The notes beneath the pieces are model-generated. The model was not told the DNA's origin and did not search any database. It saw only the letters and a list, made by a program, of their open reading frames with translations. From Misgurnus anguillicaudatus (taxonomy: Eukaryota; Chordata; Actinopteri; Cypriniformes; Cobitidae), in NCBI RefSeq assembly GCF_027580225.2, contig NC_073341.2:13942501-14006500 (forward strand): 64,000 nt of DNA, given 5' to 3'. The position numbers and the translations under genes were made by a program. How positions within the stretch are numbered: the first letter of the stretch is position 1; each line of letters opens with the position of its first letter. Positions 44,100 to 56,287 of the stretch are shown here, in pieces.

Positions 44100-44650
44100 A
44101 TAGAGCAGCTGGTTTGCCTTACGGAGTTTTGTTTACCGCTTGTACCTTGTACTCCTGACAAATAGCAGTAATAGCATTCTCTCAGGGTAGAGATGGTGAA
44201 GTTCCTCTATTAAACTGTGTTCGGTTTTCCATACCCACTCCAAAGTGAGTTTTCAATTCCTGCCAATGTTGTAATATTCTCCAAACGGGTAAATTACCTA
44301 CCATCCATCTCAATGCACATGCATTTACAATTTCCAGTGCATCTTATTTGTCATAAATGATACCATATACAGCTTCGTACAGTATGGGATTTGCCTTGAG
44401 GCACTATGAACAAACCAGTTATATGCCTCTCTTGACTAAAAACTAAAACTAGACTGTGACGCATCACACAAATGATTTTCCATACACACTTATTTATTCC
44501 AGTCATTGATGCATTATCAATGTCTGTCTTCTTTATGCTTAAGAGGACAGGCAAGACTTCAGTGAGTGAACGATTCCATCTGCTGTGAAGTTTTTGACAT
44601 CTGCAAAAAACTAAACATATATTTACACAGTTTGACAGACTGAAGGACAA
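44100..44650 (-). pseudogene. Unrecognised protein-coding relic, possibly hAT-related
   Basis: A 99-codon minus frame (44650-44351) and a shifted continuation contain blocks such as RWMVGNLPVWRILQHWQELK. That resembles the W...L..W..L stretch in hAT-like transposase C-termini. The evidence is a single weak pattern and several stops intervene. It could equally be random. Confidence 0.2.
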
Positions 44651-44699
44651 TGTCAGAAAATAGGTACCTAACCATCACTGGGTCAAAACTCTTTCAAAA

Positions 44700-45532
44700 A
44701 GTGTGTACTTTGCACCTAAAGTGTTCATATTAGCACCTCAAAGGTACATATTGGTACCAAATGTATTTATATCTTTACCTAAACGGGTAGGACCTATTAG
44801 GACCTTGTAACGGGATACTGCCTATAGCAGTGATCTCCAAGATGGTGCAGTCAGGGAGTCTGTGAGCTGCCCGCTAAAGCACATTTTAGTAACTTAATTT
44901 TAATATTTATTTAATATTTATAGTAGACTAGACCCAATGTCCCCTACCACCGGGTCATGAACAAGTTGCCTCGGGGTTGCAAGAACACCCTGGAAAAAAA
45001 GCCTGTGTTCTCTCTCTCGTTCTCTACCAGCGCATCTGTAATCACATAGGATTGCTGTCATAAGAGTTTGAGCTTACTTCAAAAACACAATCGACCAAAA
45101 AATTGCATATAGGTAAGACTTCATGAATCATTTGCAAATGTACCCTGCAAATCATGCTTGTCAATAAGTGAAGACGTTCAACTCTGTGACATCGCAAATA
45201 ACTGAAAAGTAATTGCAGGCTTCTGGAAAACAACTACAGAATTATCCTGTGGTAGTGGCACCATTTATACTGCAGTAACCATAATTTAATGGGTACATTT
45301 TTAACGTAGGTTCAAAAGGAACCTAATAATTCAGTCCTGTGTCAAATAAAAGCATATGCTAAACGGCAGTCTCCATGCAGCCTCCTCATCAACTCCTCCT
45401 TCACTGATCTTTTTTTTTCTACCTAAGGTTCGAGCTGCCTTCAAGGTTACTGTGTCTGGCAAGCTTGTGAAACAATGAATGTAAAAACAATCCGCCAAAA
45501 TATGGTTTTACACTTCTACTAAAAAGTTGTTA
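44700..45532. other. Spacer with mariner-like and hAT-like fragments
   Basis: TACATATTGGTACC and neighbouring GGTACC words near 44745 resemble a small mariner MITE. CAGTGATCTCCAAGATGG near 44828 resembles a hAT end, perhaps paired with GGTTGGGGACGCCTG near 46137, but the flanks do not form an 8-bp duplication. Confidence 0.3.
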
Positions 45533-45955
45533 TTAAAGGGACAATAAGTAGGATTTACCCCCATCTAGTGGAGAAATTGTATTTTGCATTCAAACAAATA
45601 GTGCTCTCTAGTGCCTCGCTTTCCAAATGCGTGTTGCAACTACGGTAGCTGTTATGTACTCACTGATCTCCTTGTCAGTTTCAGCTTGTTCACGTTTTAT
45701 GAATGAAAACCCGTTGTGGTAGGCTAGTGCTTTTTGTCTCTCTTTGCTATTATAGATTATCAATACGGCGGAACGACATGGAAGCCTCTTTGGACTTACC
45801 TGTTCAATGTAAGTAAAGAGAAGAAATTCTAAGCTTACAAAGAAAAGGCAGATCATTGGCAGAGGTCATTTGACACCAATGAGGATATATTTATGTATAA
45901 AGACATTGATTTTGATTAATAAAACACTTAAAACCCTACTTAACTGTCCCTTTAG
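45533..45955. mobile_element. TTAA-flanked MITE, AAAGGGACA family
   Basis: Left TTAAAGGGACAATAAGTAGG and right CCCTACTTAACTGTCCCTTTAG, given as CCCTACTTAACTG and TCCCTTTAG. The right duplication is mutated to TTAG. On the minus strand a CAG/GTAAGT donor-like site occurs near 45799 within a short frame without known motifs. Confidence 0.75.
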
Positions 45956-46163
45956 CTTTCCCTGATGAATGTGTTTTGATCTTCACTTCCGTTTACGACT
46001 TTATACATTTTGCAAAGGAGGATTTTCAGCACTATGTATGTGCAACACACGAGTCTTACTCAAACAGCACCCTAGTACCCCCTGCCGGTCCGCAAATAAT
46101 TTTTTAAGCTGCCGCCTGTCAAAAAGGTTGGGGACGCCTGGACTAGACTATATACAAATGTAG

Positions 46164-47423
46164 TCCTCCAGGTTGTTTTATCCCTTGCTCTAATAAAGTT
46201 CTAAGACCCTTGGCCTATAGGGACAGCTTGGGACAATTATTCACTCTTTTCTGACAGGGGCTGGGGATTTCAAAAGCCAGGGTTTTTTTTACCTTTCTGT
46301 CTTAAAAGATATGTGGGTCTCTCTATAAGCATCATGGTTGTTTTTAGGAAAACCTGAAAGTTGGTCATCACTGCTGATCCATGTCTTGCAAAATATATTT
46401 AGTTTTAGCTATAAATAGGTTGCTAGTTGATGGAAACAGGGTTCATTTGCAACTGCCTATGATCAGATGAAGTCCTTGCACTTGCAATGTGCAAGCTAAA
46501 GTCAGTTAGTCTTCAAATACAGGTTAAACCAGTTGTCTCTGATTGCTGCTCATACTTTTTCTGTGCTATCTTGGTGCTAATGATGCTTGATGAAATGCCA
46601 GATCTACTGTGTGCAGGTTGCAAACATGAGGTCACGACCATGCACGGTTAAGAATAGCCAAAATTGCTCTGTGTCGCAATAAAAGTTGCATGAACAAGAC
46701 AGCTACAGTCTAAACCAAAACTTAAAATTATTTTTCACATCAAGTTGATCAGTGTCATGATAATATCGATTTAACAGAAAAATGTACAGTCCAACACAGA
46801 GATCCAAAGTAAGATGATAAACAAAACATTTTTTGACTCATTTTGCCTATTTATTATTTTAAGAAAAGGGACATTCACATCAGTCTAAACATAAATTAGT
46901 AAAAAAAATGAATCTTCCACTGTCTCAGTTGCTTTTGGACTCTAGCCATGAGTGTCTGGTTGGCACATGAGCTACGGGCAGAAGTTGATGGTACCTTGAC
47001 TCCAGTCCAGCTTTCCTCACCAAAGTCCAGATCTTGCCCATTAGTGGAGCGATTGAAACTTTTGAAAAATAAAGGTCTGCTTTTATGCCTTTTCACATTT
47101 TCAACTTTATTTTGTGTTAAATGTGCCACATTGAGCATTAAAAAGGTTTGCACAGTTATAAAGCTCAAAGTCAACTCCATTGGGACACTTTTTCCATGAA
47201 GTTAAAAACAATATCTCTCATTTAAAAAAAAGTCTGCCCAAGGAATACAGTAAGCAAATAAAAAGGGGGCGAGGCCTGCTTGAATTGCTTAACCATTTAA
47301 TGAGACACTGTTTATTCTGCCCCAACTCTAAAAAGACAAGTTCGGTATTTTACACTTAAAGCCCTGTTTTCAGATTGTTTATGATGAAATAGAACGGTTT
47401 TGACTGAAATTTGGACATACTGT
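46164..47423. other. No recognised feature
   Basis: Overlapping frames of 80-95 codons around 46896-47199 have no recognisable motif. No repeat termini seen. Confidence 0.4.
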
Positions 47424-48024
47424 ATGCTGCTGCCCCGAGAATTTTCGGGTGTTTGTTGTATCACCCCTCACCTCTATAATGGCTGTATAGGTGCACTGGA
47501 ACAATCCTTCCTAAAATGCAATAAACTTTCATTTACAAAGACGTGAAACTCACATAGTGGTCAGGGGTGTTCACTGATATGCTCACACAAAAATCGCTGC
47601 AAAAGATGCTTTCCAACAGGTTTTATCGTAGTTTTTGTCCAACATTGCCTTGTATTAGATGTGCTTTGAGGTACGGTATTACTCCGCGCCGGGAACTTGG
47701 TTTGTATTCTTGCAATTGGCAAAGGCGGATTATCGCAACCAACTGGGCTGGAATGTTTATTATTCAAGCTCTCAACGGAAGAACATACGGGTGTGAGGCA
47801 TTTGGAAAAATAGGTCCACAAGTTTACAAGGAATGGTAAAAGACCTGTTGGAAAGCTTTTTTTGCAGCGATTTTTGTGTGACCCCTGACCACTCGGTGAG
47901 TTTCACGTCTTTGTAAATGAAAGTTTAATGCATTTTAGGAAGGATTGTTCCAGTGCATCTATGCAGCCATTGTAGAGGTGGTGGGGTGATACAACAGAAA
48001 CCGAAAATTCTCAGGCCAGCATCA
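47424..48024. mobile_element. Foldback element with ~190-bp arms
   Basis: Left arm 47424-47622 and right arm 47837-48024 are inverted: GAATTTTCGG/CCGAAAATTC, ACTGGAACAATCCTTCC/GGAAGGATTGTTCCAGT, TTTACAAAGACGTGAAACTC/GAGTTTCACGTCTTTGTAAA and AAAAATCGCTGCAAAA/TTTTGCAGCGATTTTT-like. The 214-bp loop is unique and open in one plus frame with no known motif. No transposase. Confidence 0.85.
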
Positions 48025-48984
48025 TATGTCATAATTTCACTATGCACTAAAAGTGCGTTTCCCATCTGTACCAATCACCGCATCCTCTAATAATCCCTTT
48101 AAGGAGTTTATCATCAGCTGTAAAAGTTATCCTTTGTAATACACAAACATTGCATGTGTGTGAGAACCACATTTTTTAATAGTTTATATAGCATGGATAA
48201 GACAATTACAGAATGAAATATAGTCTGATATTTCAGCATGCATTTCAGTGAAGTATAGTCTACTGAATACTAATTTTTAAAAAAACATTTCTTGTTTCCA
48301 AAGGACTGGAAAAATAACTTTAGCTCTAATAGCCATCTCATCAGGACAAATCTTCATTAGCCCAAATATTGTCTCTACATAATGTTTAACTTTTATAAAC
48401 ATATCCATAATGCACTCTGGCCTTATACTTGGCTGACAACGCAGGTGAAAGACAATGACCTTAGATGCGTATACATGTGCAGTACTGTAGTATCTATGTG
48501 CTATTTCAAAAACTACATATGCGACGACAATTAACTATTATAAGCCAAAGACACAAAAGAATAATACAGTACAAAGAAATAAAAGATAGATAGCTAAAGA
48601 GCATTGCAGAGTAAAAACACACAACGTGTCTTATTTTGCTGAGTTTTTTTTTATCTGTTTCTTCCTCTCTCCCCAACTCATTAGTCAAATGTGTCAACTT
48701 TTGAAAAGTTTCCACTGCATAGGCTTACTCCATGTCCAATGCCAACATTTTCAACTGCAAGAGAGTGTTTATCGGTTTCATGTAAACAAACTGCAGGAAA
48801 GCATAAGTAGCAAAATATTTTTCCACATTCAGCAGAAAGGATGATAGTTAAAACTCATTTGCTGTGCATCATTCTTCTGCTAGTATTATTCTATTGTCTT
48901 TGGCTTCTAACAGTTCAAAAACAAATTAGTGTTATCATTAAAGAAAGCAAAGTTGAAGGATTTTCTATCAAGCAAAGATTTATT
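48025..48984. other. No recognised feature
   Basis: AT-rich stretch. Frames up to 72 codons without motifs. Confidence 0.4.
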
Positions 48985-49180
48985 AAGTTTAAGTTGTGAT
49001 TCATGCTCTTGTAACATCACGATTAGATTATTGCAACTCTTCTTTATTCTGGTCTCCCTTTATCTTCATTACCACGATTGCAAGTTGTTGAAATGTGGCC
49101 ACAAGACTGTTGACTGGGTCTAAAAAGGAACCTTATTTCCCCTATTTTCACATCCCTTCACTGGCTTCCGATTAAGTAAA
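48985..49180 (+). pseudogene. L2-type LINE C-terminal fragment
   Basis: Plus-strand reading with frameshifts gives LVTSRLDYCNSS, a TRLLTGSKK block and PSLASD. These correspond to the SRLDYCNSLL...ARLLT...LHWLP blocks after the RT in L2/CR1 proteins. Isolated, with no 3' tail visible. Confidence 0.6.
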
Positions 49181-49188
49181 AAATTCCC

Positions 49189-50096
49189 AAAAAGGGCCAA
49201 TGGGAGTGGTAATATCTAAGGGTTTTTTACTTAAAAGGTTCACATTAAATGAAATAGGTGCAAGAGCTTTCCATAATAACGTAATCTACTAAGAGCAGCG
49301 CAAATTAGTTCAGGGTCGCAAATAAGCAGAGCTGATTTTGAGTTCAGCACCACGGACATCGCAGCAGAAAATGTTGTAATCCCAGCTAACGAAGCCATAG
49401 AACACTGAAAAGATCTGGAGGACAAAAAAGAAGGTTTACAAGTTTTTATATAGTAATAAATAAATGTTGATGTTGTAGACTACATATCTTAATTAAAATT
49501 AGATTTCACTAAAACCCGATGATCCGTCCCAACATGACTTGATTTGAGAATCACCAAGAGCATTATGATTTAACGCAAATAAACAAATGTGATGACCTGC
49601 ACTGCAAAAAGTGAAAGTTGGATTAACTTAAAAATTGCTTCAATTGGTAGGCCCTTGAAAACATTTTTAGGTGTAAACAACTTAAATATTTTTTAAAGGT
49701 GCCAAAGAATGTAAATTGTTTTGTGATATCTACATAGAAGGTATGTGGCTTTCTTTGTGCAAAAATTATCCAGAAACGTTTTTACATTTACAATTTAGTC
49801 CATTTACAACCCTAGGATTTGTCCTTTAGAGTGAAATTATCTATTATTAACTTTTTAAAAAAGGGTCATGAATTATAATGTTGATCTTTGCTCAGATTGG
49901 CGGTTTCTCAGAACAGTTCGGTTCAGTAACTCTGTGTGTGTGTAAACAGACCTTATGTTTGAGCCTGTTTCAGATGAAGATACAGATGGGGGCGCTATTG
50001 AGTACCGAATGGAGTAGACGTGTTCTTCTGAGCTCCTCTCCATATTTTAAGTTTATTGGTCTTTGTTAAAACAAATTTTCTTTGAAAGTTGCATAA
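49189..50096. other. Spacer with TTAA and mariner-like fragments
   Basis: CACTGCAAAAAGTGAAAG near 49600 and TTAAAGGTGCCAAAGAATG near 49694 look like single ends of fish MITEs. No partners found. Confidence 0.35.
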
Positions 50097-50627
50097 TGAC
50101 CAAGCCTAATGCTGAAAAGGGAAAGAAGCTCGATAAAGCACTGAATGAATGTTTAATCGCCGTCAGAAATGGTGGAACAGGCCGCGGCGTCCTCGGGGTC
50201 AAGTGGCGAGATTGACGCCGAATCTAATATTCTTTTGGCAATACAGAGTATGAGTAAAACGATGACTGATTGATTTGATCAACTGGAAGCATCAATGGCG
50301 TCCACTCAAGCATCTTTAGTGTGCCTCGGGGACAGAATTAAGGAGGTGGAAAACGCTACTGCCGATTATGACCACCGCATCTCCCTCGTTGAGCAGAAGT
50401 GCGCAAAAGTACAGCAAAAGTACCGCTCCAGGCAGCAAAACATTAAAATTGTCGGCTTACCTGAACGGATTGAGAATGGTCGCCACACTGAATGCTTGAC
50501 AAAGTTTATTCCTGATCTTTGCGCTAGCAACTTCTCTAAGTCGCTGGAAGTGGATCGATCTCATCGTCTGGGAAAGGCAACCCTCTGGAGAAGACGCGCG
50601 GCTGCGTGTGATGATAGCCTGGATTCA
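50097..50627 (+). pseudogene. L1-type LINE ORF1 fragment
   Basis: ATG at 50097 opens a lysine-rich start with later stops. From 50295 the frame is open: ASMASTQASLVCLGDRIKEV, a coiled-coil-like segment, RQQNIKIVGLPERIENGR, CLTKFIPDLC and LEVDRSHRLGKA. Coiled coil followed by RRM-like QNIKIxGLPE and HR(L/I)G is the layout of L1 ORF1 RNA-binding proteins. The C-terminal domain is lost. The frame breaks near 50590. Confidence 0.75.
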
Positions 50628-50921
50628 TAATTTCCAAGTAAAAGATGAAGACACAGATTTTGAATAGGAATAATTAAATACTCAGAGATTGTTAGTGAAT
50701 GTTTCTGATTGGTAAGTTTGTGTCTTTTTAGTATGGACCTGCAAAACGAAACTGTAAAGTCAGTAGTAGAACTTCAGCCTAAATGCTAGCATATAGCATT
50801 AACTAGCATATAGCACTAACTGAGCAGTCACAAATTCGTTTTTAGCATTGTAACAACATTGTACTAAATTTAATGTGTAATGGGGTGTACATAACGACTG
50901 TAATGTTACGACTGTAATGTC

Positions 50922-51371
50922 ATGGCCTATTGTAACTCGCTACTCGGGGGATGCCATGCAAATCAAGTAAACAAGCTTCAGCTAGTTCAAAACGCTTCCG
51001 CAAGGGTACTTACTCGATCTAAAAAGTATGACCACATAAGCCCAATTCTGGCATCTTTACACTGGCTACCAGTTAAATATCGCATACAATTTAAAATATC
51101 ACTAATCACCTACAAAGCTTTAAATGGCCTAGCACCCTCATATCTTAGAGAATTACTATCAGAATACAATCCATCACGCACACTACGGTCGCAAAAATCT
51201 GGTCTCTTGATTATCCCCAGACTATCAAAAGTGTCTAAAAGTGGAAGGTCATTTTCCTACTTAGCCCCTAAGCTCTGGAATGATTTACCAACCGATGTCC
51301 GAGAATCAGACACAGTCCATAATTTTAAATCTAGACTTAAAACTTTTCTCTTCAACAAAGCATTCGCATAA
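50922..51371 (+). pseudogene. L2/CR1-type LINE ORF C-terminus, open frame
   Basis: 149 codons open to TAA at 51369-51371 with blocks AYCNSLLGG, LQLVQNASARVLTR, ASLHWLPVKYRIQFKI, TYKALNGLAPSYL, LLIIPR and SYLAPKLWNDLP. This is the region after the RT palm, conserved in L2/CR1 proteins but without catalytic residues. The same blocks occur in the 41 kb LINE with different wording, so the two are different families. 5' truncation removes the RT. Confidence 0.88.
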
Positions 51372-51479
51372 TTTGTCTAGTAAAAGTACTTAACTCAAAA
51401 TAGTTATCTGTATGGAACAAAGCACTCGCGGTCATAACACAGATCAACCAAATAAATAAATAAAAATCTTATCTTAACC

Positions 51480-52112
51480 TATAGTCGGATTGCGATTTTG
51501 GAACTTTCGTGTTCTTGTGAATAGTATGCCATACAAACCCGTTTGCCACTGAACCTGCATTAACGATGACAGTGGGGCCTCCAGCCTTAGTCAAACGGGT
51601 TGGCACGTATGGTTGGGTTGTGATTTTGGCGCTTTCTTTGTATTGCAAATAGTATGGCATACAGACCCGTTTGACACTGAACCTGCATTAACGACGACAG
51701 TGGGGCTTTTGGCCTTAGTCAAACGGGTTGGCACGTATGGTTGGGTTGTGATTTTGGCGCTTTCTTTCTATTGCGAATAGTATGCCATACAGACCCGTTT
51801 GCCACTGAACCTGCATTAACGACGACAGTGGGGCTTCCGGCCTTAGTCAAACAGGTTGGCACGTATGGTCGGGTTGCGATTTTGGCGCTTTCTTGTGTCT
51901 TGTGAATAGTATGCCATACAGACCCGTTTGCCACTGAACCTGCATTAACGACGACAGTGGGGCCTCCAGCCTTAGTCAAACGGGTTGACACCTATGGTCA
52001 GGTTGCGATGTTGGCGTTTTTTCGTGATCTTGTAAATAGTATGCAATATAGACCCGTTTGCCACTGAACCTGCATTAACGACGACAGTGGGGTTACAGGC
52101 CTTAGTCAAACG
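51480..52112. repeat. Minisatellite, 128-130-bp unit, five copies
   Basis: CGTTTGCCACTGAACCTGC (third copy-type ACACTG) recurs at about 51541, 51669, 51797, 51926 and 52056, spacings 128, 128, 129 and 130. Each unit also has AATAGTATGCCATACAGACC, ACGACGACAGTGGGGC and CTTAGTCAAACGGGTTGGCA. It lies between a LINE stop codon and its 3' tail. Units in multiples of three keep minus frames open by chance. Confidence 0.95.
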
Positions 52113-53088
52113 GGTCGACAGGTTTCATTTTCTCTTAAAAATCGGAAGGTGACCCTTAGTTACCATATATACCGTCGCAGTGGGCCCCCAATTTGCAAAA
52201 TCCTCAACTGTGGATAATATAATTATGCCGCAATAGTTAGTCTGTCTGAAACTAAGCTGATTCAACCACATCACTGTGTGACACTTGCATTACATGTGAA
52301 CGGCCCCTACGCTAATATGATTTTGTTTTTCTCTCCCTGTCTCGTCCCTGGGTCCCATTGACCCTGAGGACAATGGGACAAACAGACCCAGTTCCGGTGG
52401 ATGTGGAAGTCGGCACACCTCTGATCTACTGGTCGTCCTTCAATGTGATGCCCAGCTGATGCCTGACCAACGACCACCGGCAGGACCCACTTAATATCCG
52501 CTTAATATCCGCTTAATCTCTGCTTAATCTCCGCTTAAGCTCCTTATCCGTTAATATGTGTGTATATACATGTATATCTCCCAAGGGTTTTTCCCTCCTA
52601 GGACTTTTATTTTTATTTCCTCGGCTAAACAACCCGGGGTTTTTGTTTTTTTTCTCCTAGGGGGTTTTTTACCCCGGGGAGGTAGCCTGCTTGGGCTTAA
52701 CTTAGCTTCTTCTTCTCGACGTTACATTAGTAATATGCTCGCTCATAATGTCGCGTCATAGCCGCAGCAAATTTGACTGCTTATGCTATTGTGTATTATG
52801 TTATGCTATCTGTCGTTTTTCTGTGCTTTTACTGCTTCTATTAATGTAAAGCTGCTTTGAAACAATTGAGTATTGTGAAAAGCGCTATATAAATAAAATT
52901 GAATTGAATTGAATGTTGAGATTGGCCTGTTTTCCAGTGGTCCTTTGAATGCACAAGTTTTACATAAAAAGGAGGAAACAATCGTGTTTGAGGCTCATGA
53001 TATGTCATTACCATGTACAAAACTCTTATTATTCATCTATGCCTTGGTAAATACAATTTTACATTCTATGGCACCTATAATTCTATGG

Positions 53089-53491
53089 TTAAAGCGTAAC
53101 TAAACCCCTGGTCAGAGCCTGACTCCACCCACTGGCAATATTTGAAAAATGCAAGAAAAGTGGGCAGATCCCAACAGAGATAGAGGGGACGAACTAAACT
53201 CGTACCAAGTGTGTGGTGAGATCGTAACAAGGGCGTGGCGAGCTTGAACCTGCTTACGTCATGAGTTACTTTTTGGACCCAACATCCAATAGGAAAATCC
53301 AACTGCAGTAGCCACCGTTCAACCTGAAGAGGGCAGCACTCAGACGTTTTTACACCATATATTGTAGTATTGAAACACTTTATATCCAAATGTCAAAAAA
53401 CTTACTAAAATCAATGAACAGCACTAATAAAGCATCATTCTTACAGATCATTAACTAAAAAAAGTTGGTTAAGGGTTTAGTTACTCTTTAA
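53089..53491. mobile_element. TTAA-flanked MITE, GTAACTAAACCC family
   Basis: Left TTAAAGCGTAACTAAACCCC and right GGGTTTAGTTACTCTTTAA, both at TTAA. GAGCCTGACTCCACCCACTG follows the left end, a familiar fish repeat. Non-coding. Confidence 0.8.
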
Positions 53492-54907
53492 TAAAGTAAA
53501 CCCCCAGGTCTTATTAAATGTAAACTTGGAAGTAGATTCCAGTTGTGCTTTTCTGTATGCCTGAAAAACTAAATAGGACCACATTGTGCCTATACATCAG
53601 ACAGCATGGACCAAGTGTTGCTAAGCTGATGATACACAAACTCCATTGGTAAACAGATGGAAAGCATCAGCAATCTTTCAGCTCAGACCCTCAGGAGATG
53701 GCCACCGATATGAAGTTTACTTCTCTCTAGTTTGCAGCTCAGTGGCTGTCCATGCAGATGTTTAACAAAGTCCTTCACAATAGAGACGTTCACAGAGATG
53801 GCCAGCATCCAGTTTTGCAGCTGTGTGTTTTCATTCTACCTTCAGTGGTAATAGGGAAGAGTGATGCAGCTGACCCAGAGGAAATCAATCCCAATGACTC
53901 ATGATATCAAGTCCAATTTTGCAGGTCACACAATCTGGACTTATTTAGTGGATGGTCAGAACAAGACAAAAGTTCTCATGATTGTTGTTGTCCTTGGTTT
54001 AATGATACTAAAGTGACCTGCAGCTATAACATTATGCTTGATGCAGAGAAATATTATTTATATACCAAGCATAGAGAGCCAAGAACATCTCTTATCAGTC
54101 TACACTGGATTTGTGAATTTGTGGAAACATATCTTAGCTGATCTCAGACTGCTCTTCCAAAATGATTTAAGAGAGTGCTGGAGTTGTGTGTGGCTTTTGC
54201 TTGGCTGTAGTTTGTACCATATATTACGCCAAGCATTTTACTCGAATATCAAGTCCAAATTTCAGATTAGTTCACTGGTACAAAGTCATGGAAAACAGTA
54301 AAATATGTTTTGGATGAAAACACAAAGAACACTGAGTAGTACATTGCAAACTGCTGCAAAGTGAAAAACAGCGTCATGGTTCTGTTTTTTATTACTGATT
54401 TTATTTCTTTAATTATGTTTTCTGCCATTTTAATTTTCTTGTTTTGGATGTGTTTACCTTCACCTTCAATTCACACTCGATTCAAGTGTTTACACGTGCA
54501 CATGCTTTAACAGTGGAAAGTAATCTGTGATTGCCTTGTTATGTTTTCCCTAAGAAGACATCTATGGAAAAGACCATTGACTTATTCATACCAATTAAAA
54601 TGTATGGTAACAATTACCTTTTCTTTGATAACTTTGAAACTCGGTTTCCATGCAGTTATTAAAATTAAAAGTCGGAAAAATATAATCTTGTTTTGAAAAT
54701 GGAACCCAAATGCAGATTGTTTTAGGTTTTCTGGTTACTATGGGTATAGATGGTGACCACCTCGGGCACCATCCACTCCCATATAGTAACCAGAAAACTT
54801 TATTAAGTTTCAAAATGACTCAAAAGTGTTAAATAGCATCACTCAACTTATTTTAAGTGTCCTGAAGACATTTACTCCTCTACTTTCTTGTTATGGTACA
54901 CATTACT
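53492..54907. other. Mostly unrecognised; one small hairpin
   Basis: A hairpin at about 54728-54800 pairs TTTTCTGGTTACTAT with ATAGTAACCAGAAAA and GATGGTG with CACCATC. Frames of up to 87 codons (54038-54301) have no motif. Confidence 0.45.
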
Positions 54908-55384
54908 TTAACTCTTTCACCGCCAGCGTTTTTAAAAAAAGTTACCAGCCAGCGCGAGCGTTTAATGCCTTCCAGAAAATGTTCTTCTTTAAATATATAA
55001 ACATACAATATACCAAATGAAAGAACAGACCCTCTGCTTTCAAAAAAAAAAAAAAAAAGTTTCATCCTACCTTCAGTAGTTCGTTTGTAATCAGCTTTTG
55101 AATATGGGTAGGTTTCTGCAAAAACACCACATTTTGAGCAAAAAGCAGAGATAATTCCATGTTTGTGATGGACTTTTCATAGAGATCAGAGCGATCTTTA
55201 AAACAGACACACGGACATGCAGCCGCTTGCCATAGGGCAATACTTCCGGGTTTAAAAAGTTGCGGAAGGGCGCCACCTGGTGGATAATAGCAGTATTGCG
55301 GAAAGACGGAAAATCTCGTCATTGGCGGGGAAGCGTTTTCTCTTAATTGACGAGATATCTCGTCAATGGCGGTGAAAGAGTTAA
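54908..55384 (-). mobile_element. CTCTTTC/TTAA family, complete (copy 3)
   Basis: Ends TTAACTCTTTCACCGCC and GGCGGTGAAAGAGTTAA, 17 bp perfect, with the inversion extending outward over ACTT/AAGT. Contains the intact palindrome TTGACGAGATATCTCGTCAA near the right end. Interior shared with 18826-19230 and 35250-35726. TTAA ends suggest piggyBac/Kolobok-type mobilisation. Confidence 0.88.
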
Positions 55385-55545
55385 AGTAAATACCCTAAAC
55401 TGACAAAATAACAGTTAACATTTATGCATTTGGCAGATGTTTTTTATCCAAATAAACTTACAGGCATAACAAGATACACAGTTTTTATTAGCATGTATGT
55501 TCCCTGGCGTAGAATTCATGACCTTTTACTTAAGCCCAACATCCA

Positions 55546-55561
55546 GGGGGGGGGGGGGGGG
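55546..55561. repeat. Poly-G run
   Basis: Sixteen consecutive G. A likely assembly or polymerase-slippage trouble spot. Confidence 0.95.
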
Positions 55562-55835
55562 CTGGTGGGACCCTAACCACATTCAAACCTTTAATAGGTA
55601 AGCTTTAGTCCCACGAAATTCTGCCCTGTCACCTTAAAAATTGTGATTTATGCCACAATCTGTGCACAAATGTGTGTGATTCTCACGAAATCCAGACTTA
55701 GAAGGTGTCCAGTATCAGATTTTTTTTTAAAAGCCCTTGAAGCCAATTTTTTTTTGTATATATAAGATTAAGGTCTAAACTTACTATAACCATTATTCGT
55801 AGAGAATTACAAACCTATTTCCTATAGAATTATTT

Positions 55836-56279
55836 CAGTGGCGGCTGGTGACTTCTTTTTTTGAAGCGCACAATGCGAAGTTCGTCACAACATGTATGTA
55901 GCTTGTCATGTGTGTGGTTCGGCATTTCAAAATATGTGTTCTGTGCTTTAAGAAATCGTGTGTGCATCACGTGTCATGCCATAAGTGCCTGCTGCCTTGA
56001 ACTTGAAAGGAGACGCTCATGATCTCAGATCTCATGCGTAATCAAAGTTTACTGTTAAGGGAGTGTCTAGCGTGTATTTAGGGAACGTGAGCGTCTCTTT
56101 TATCATAAACGGTTTTATACGCGTATCCAGCAGGCACTTATTTTGACAAAACACGTGATGCACACAGGATCTCTCCACACGCATGACACATATTTTGGAA
56201 AAGGGAACCACACGCGAACAATCCGAACACTTATTTTGAATTAGCGCATCCTCAGAAGAGCAGTCACGAGCCGCCACTG
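55836..56279. mobile_element. hAT MITE, CAGTGGCGGCTGG family (copy 2)
   Basis: TIRs CAGTGGCGGCTGGTGACT and AGTCACGAGCCGCCACTG. Exact duplication AATTATTT at 55828-55835 and 56280-56287. 444 bp, same orientation and interior as 23330-23755 with small indels. Confidence 0.92.
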
Positions 56280-56287
56280 AATTATTT

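Larger units (their letters stand above)
50915..52914 (+). mobile_element. L2/CR1-type LINE 3' end with minisatellite
   Basis: Protein C-terminus at 50922-51371, then about 110 bp, a five-copy minisatellite, a TTAATATCCGC-repeat patch near 52493 and a 3' end GCGCTATATAAATAAAATTG followed by (TTGAA)n. The tail and GTAAAGCTGCTTTGAAACAA are standard for a fish L2/CR1-type family. 5'-truncated at about 50915. Confidence 0.85.

Noticed and set aside
44828..46145. A hAT element from CAGTGATCTCCAAG to GGGGACGCCTG
   Set aside because: The termini are only loosely inverted and flanking octamers do not match, so I could not support a single element.
51469..51991. Minus-strand frames with repeating TKAGGPTVVVNAG-like units
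   Set aside because: They arise because the minisatellite unit length includes 129 bp, a multiple of three. The array is in a LINE 3' region and there is no start context or domain.
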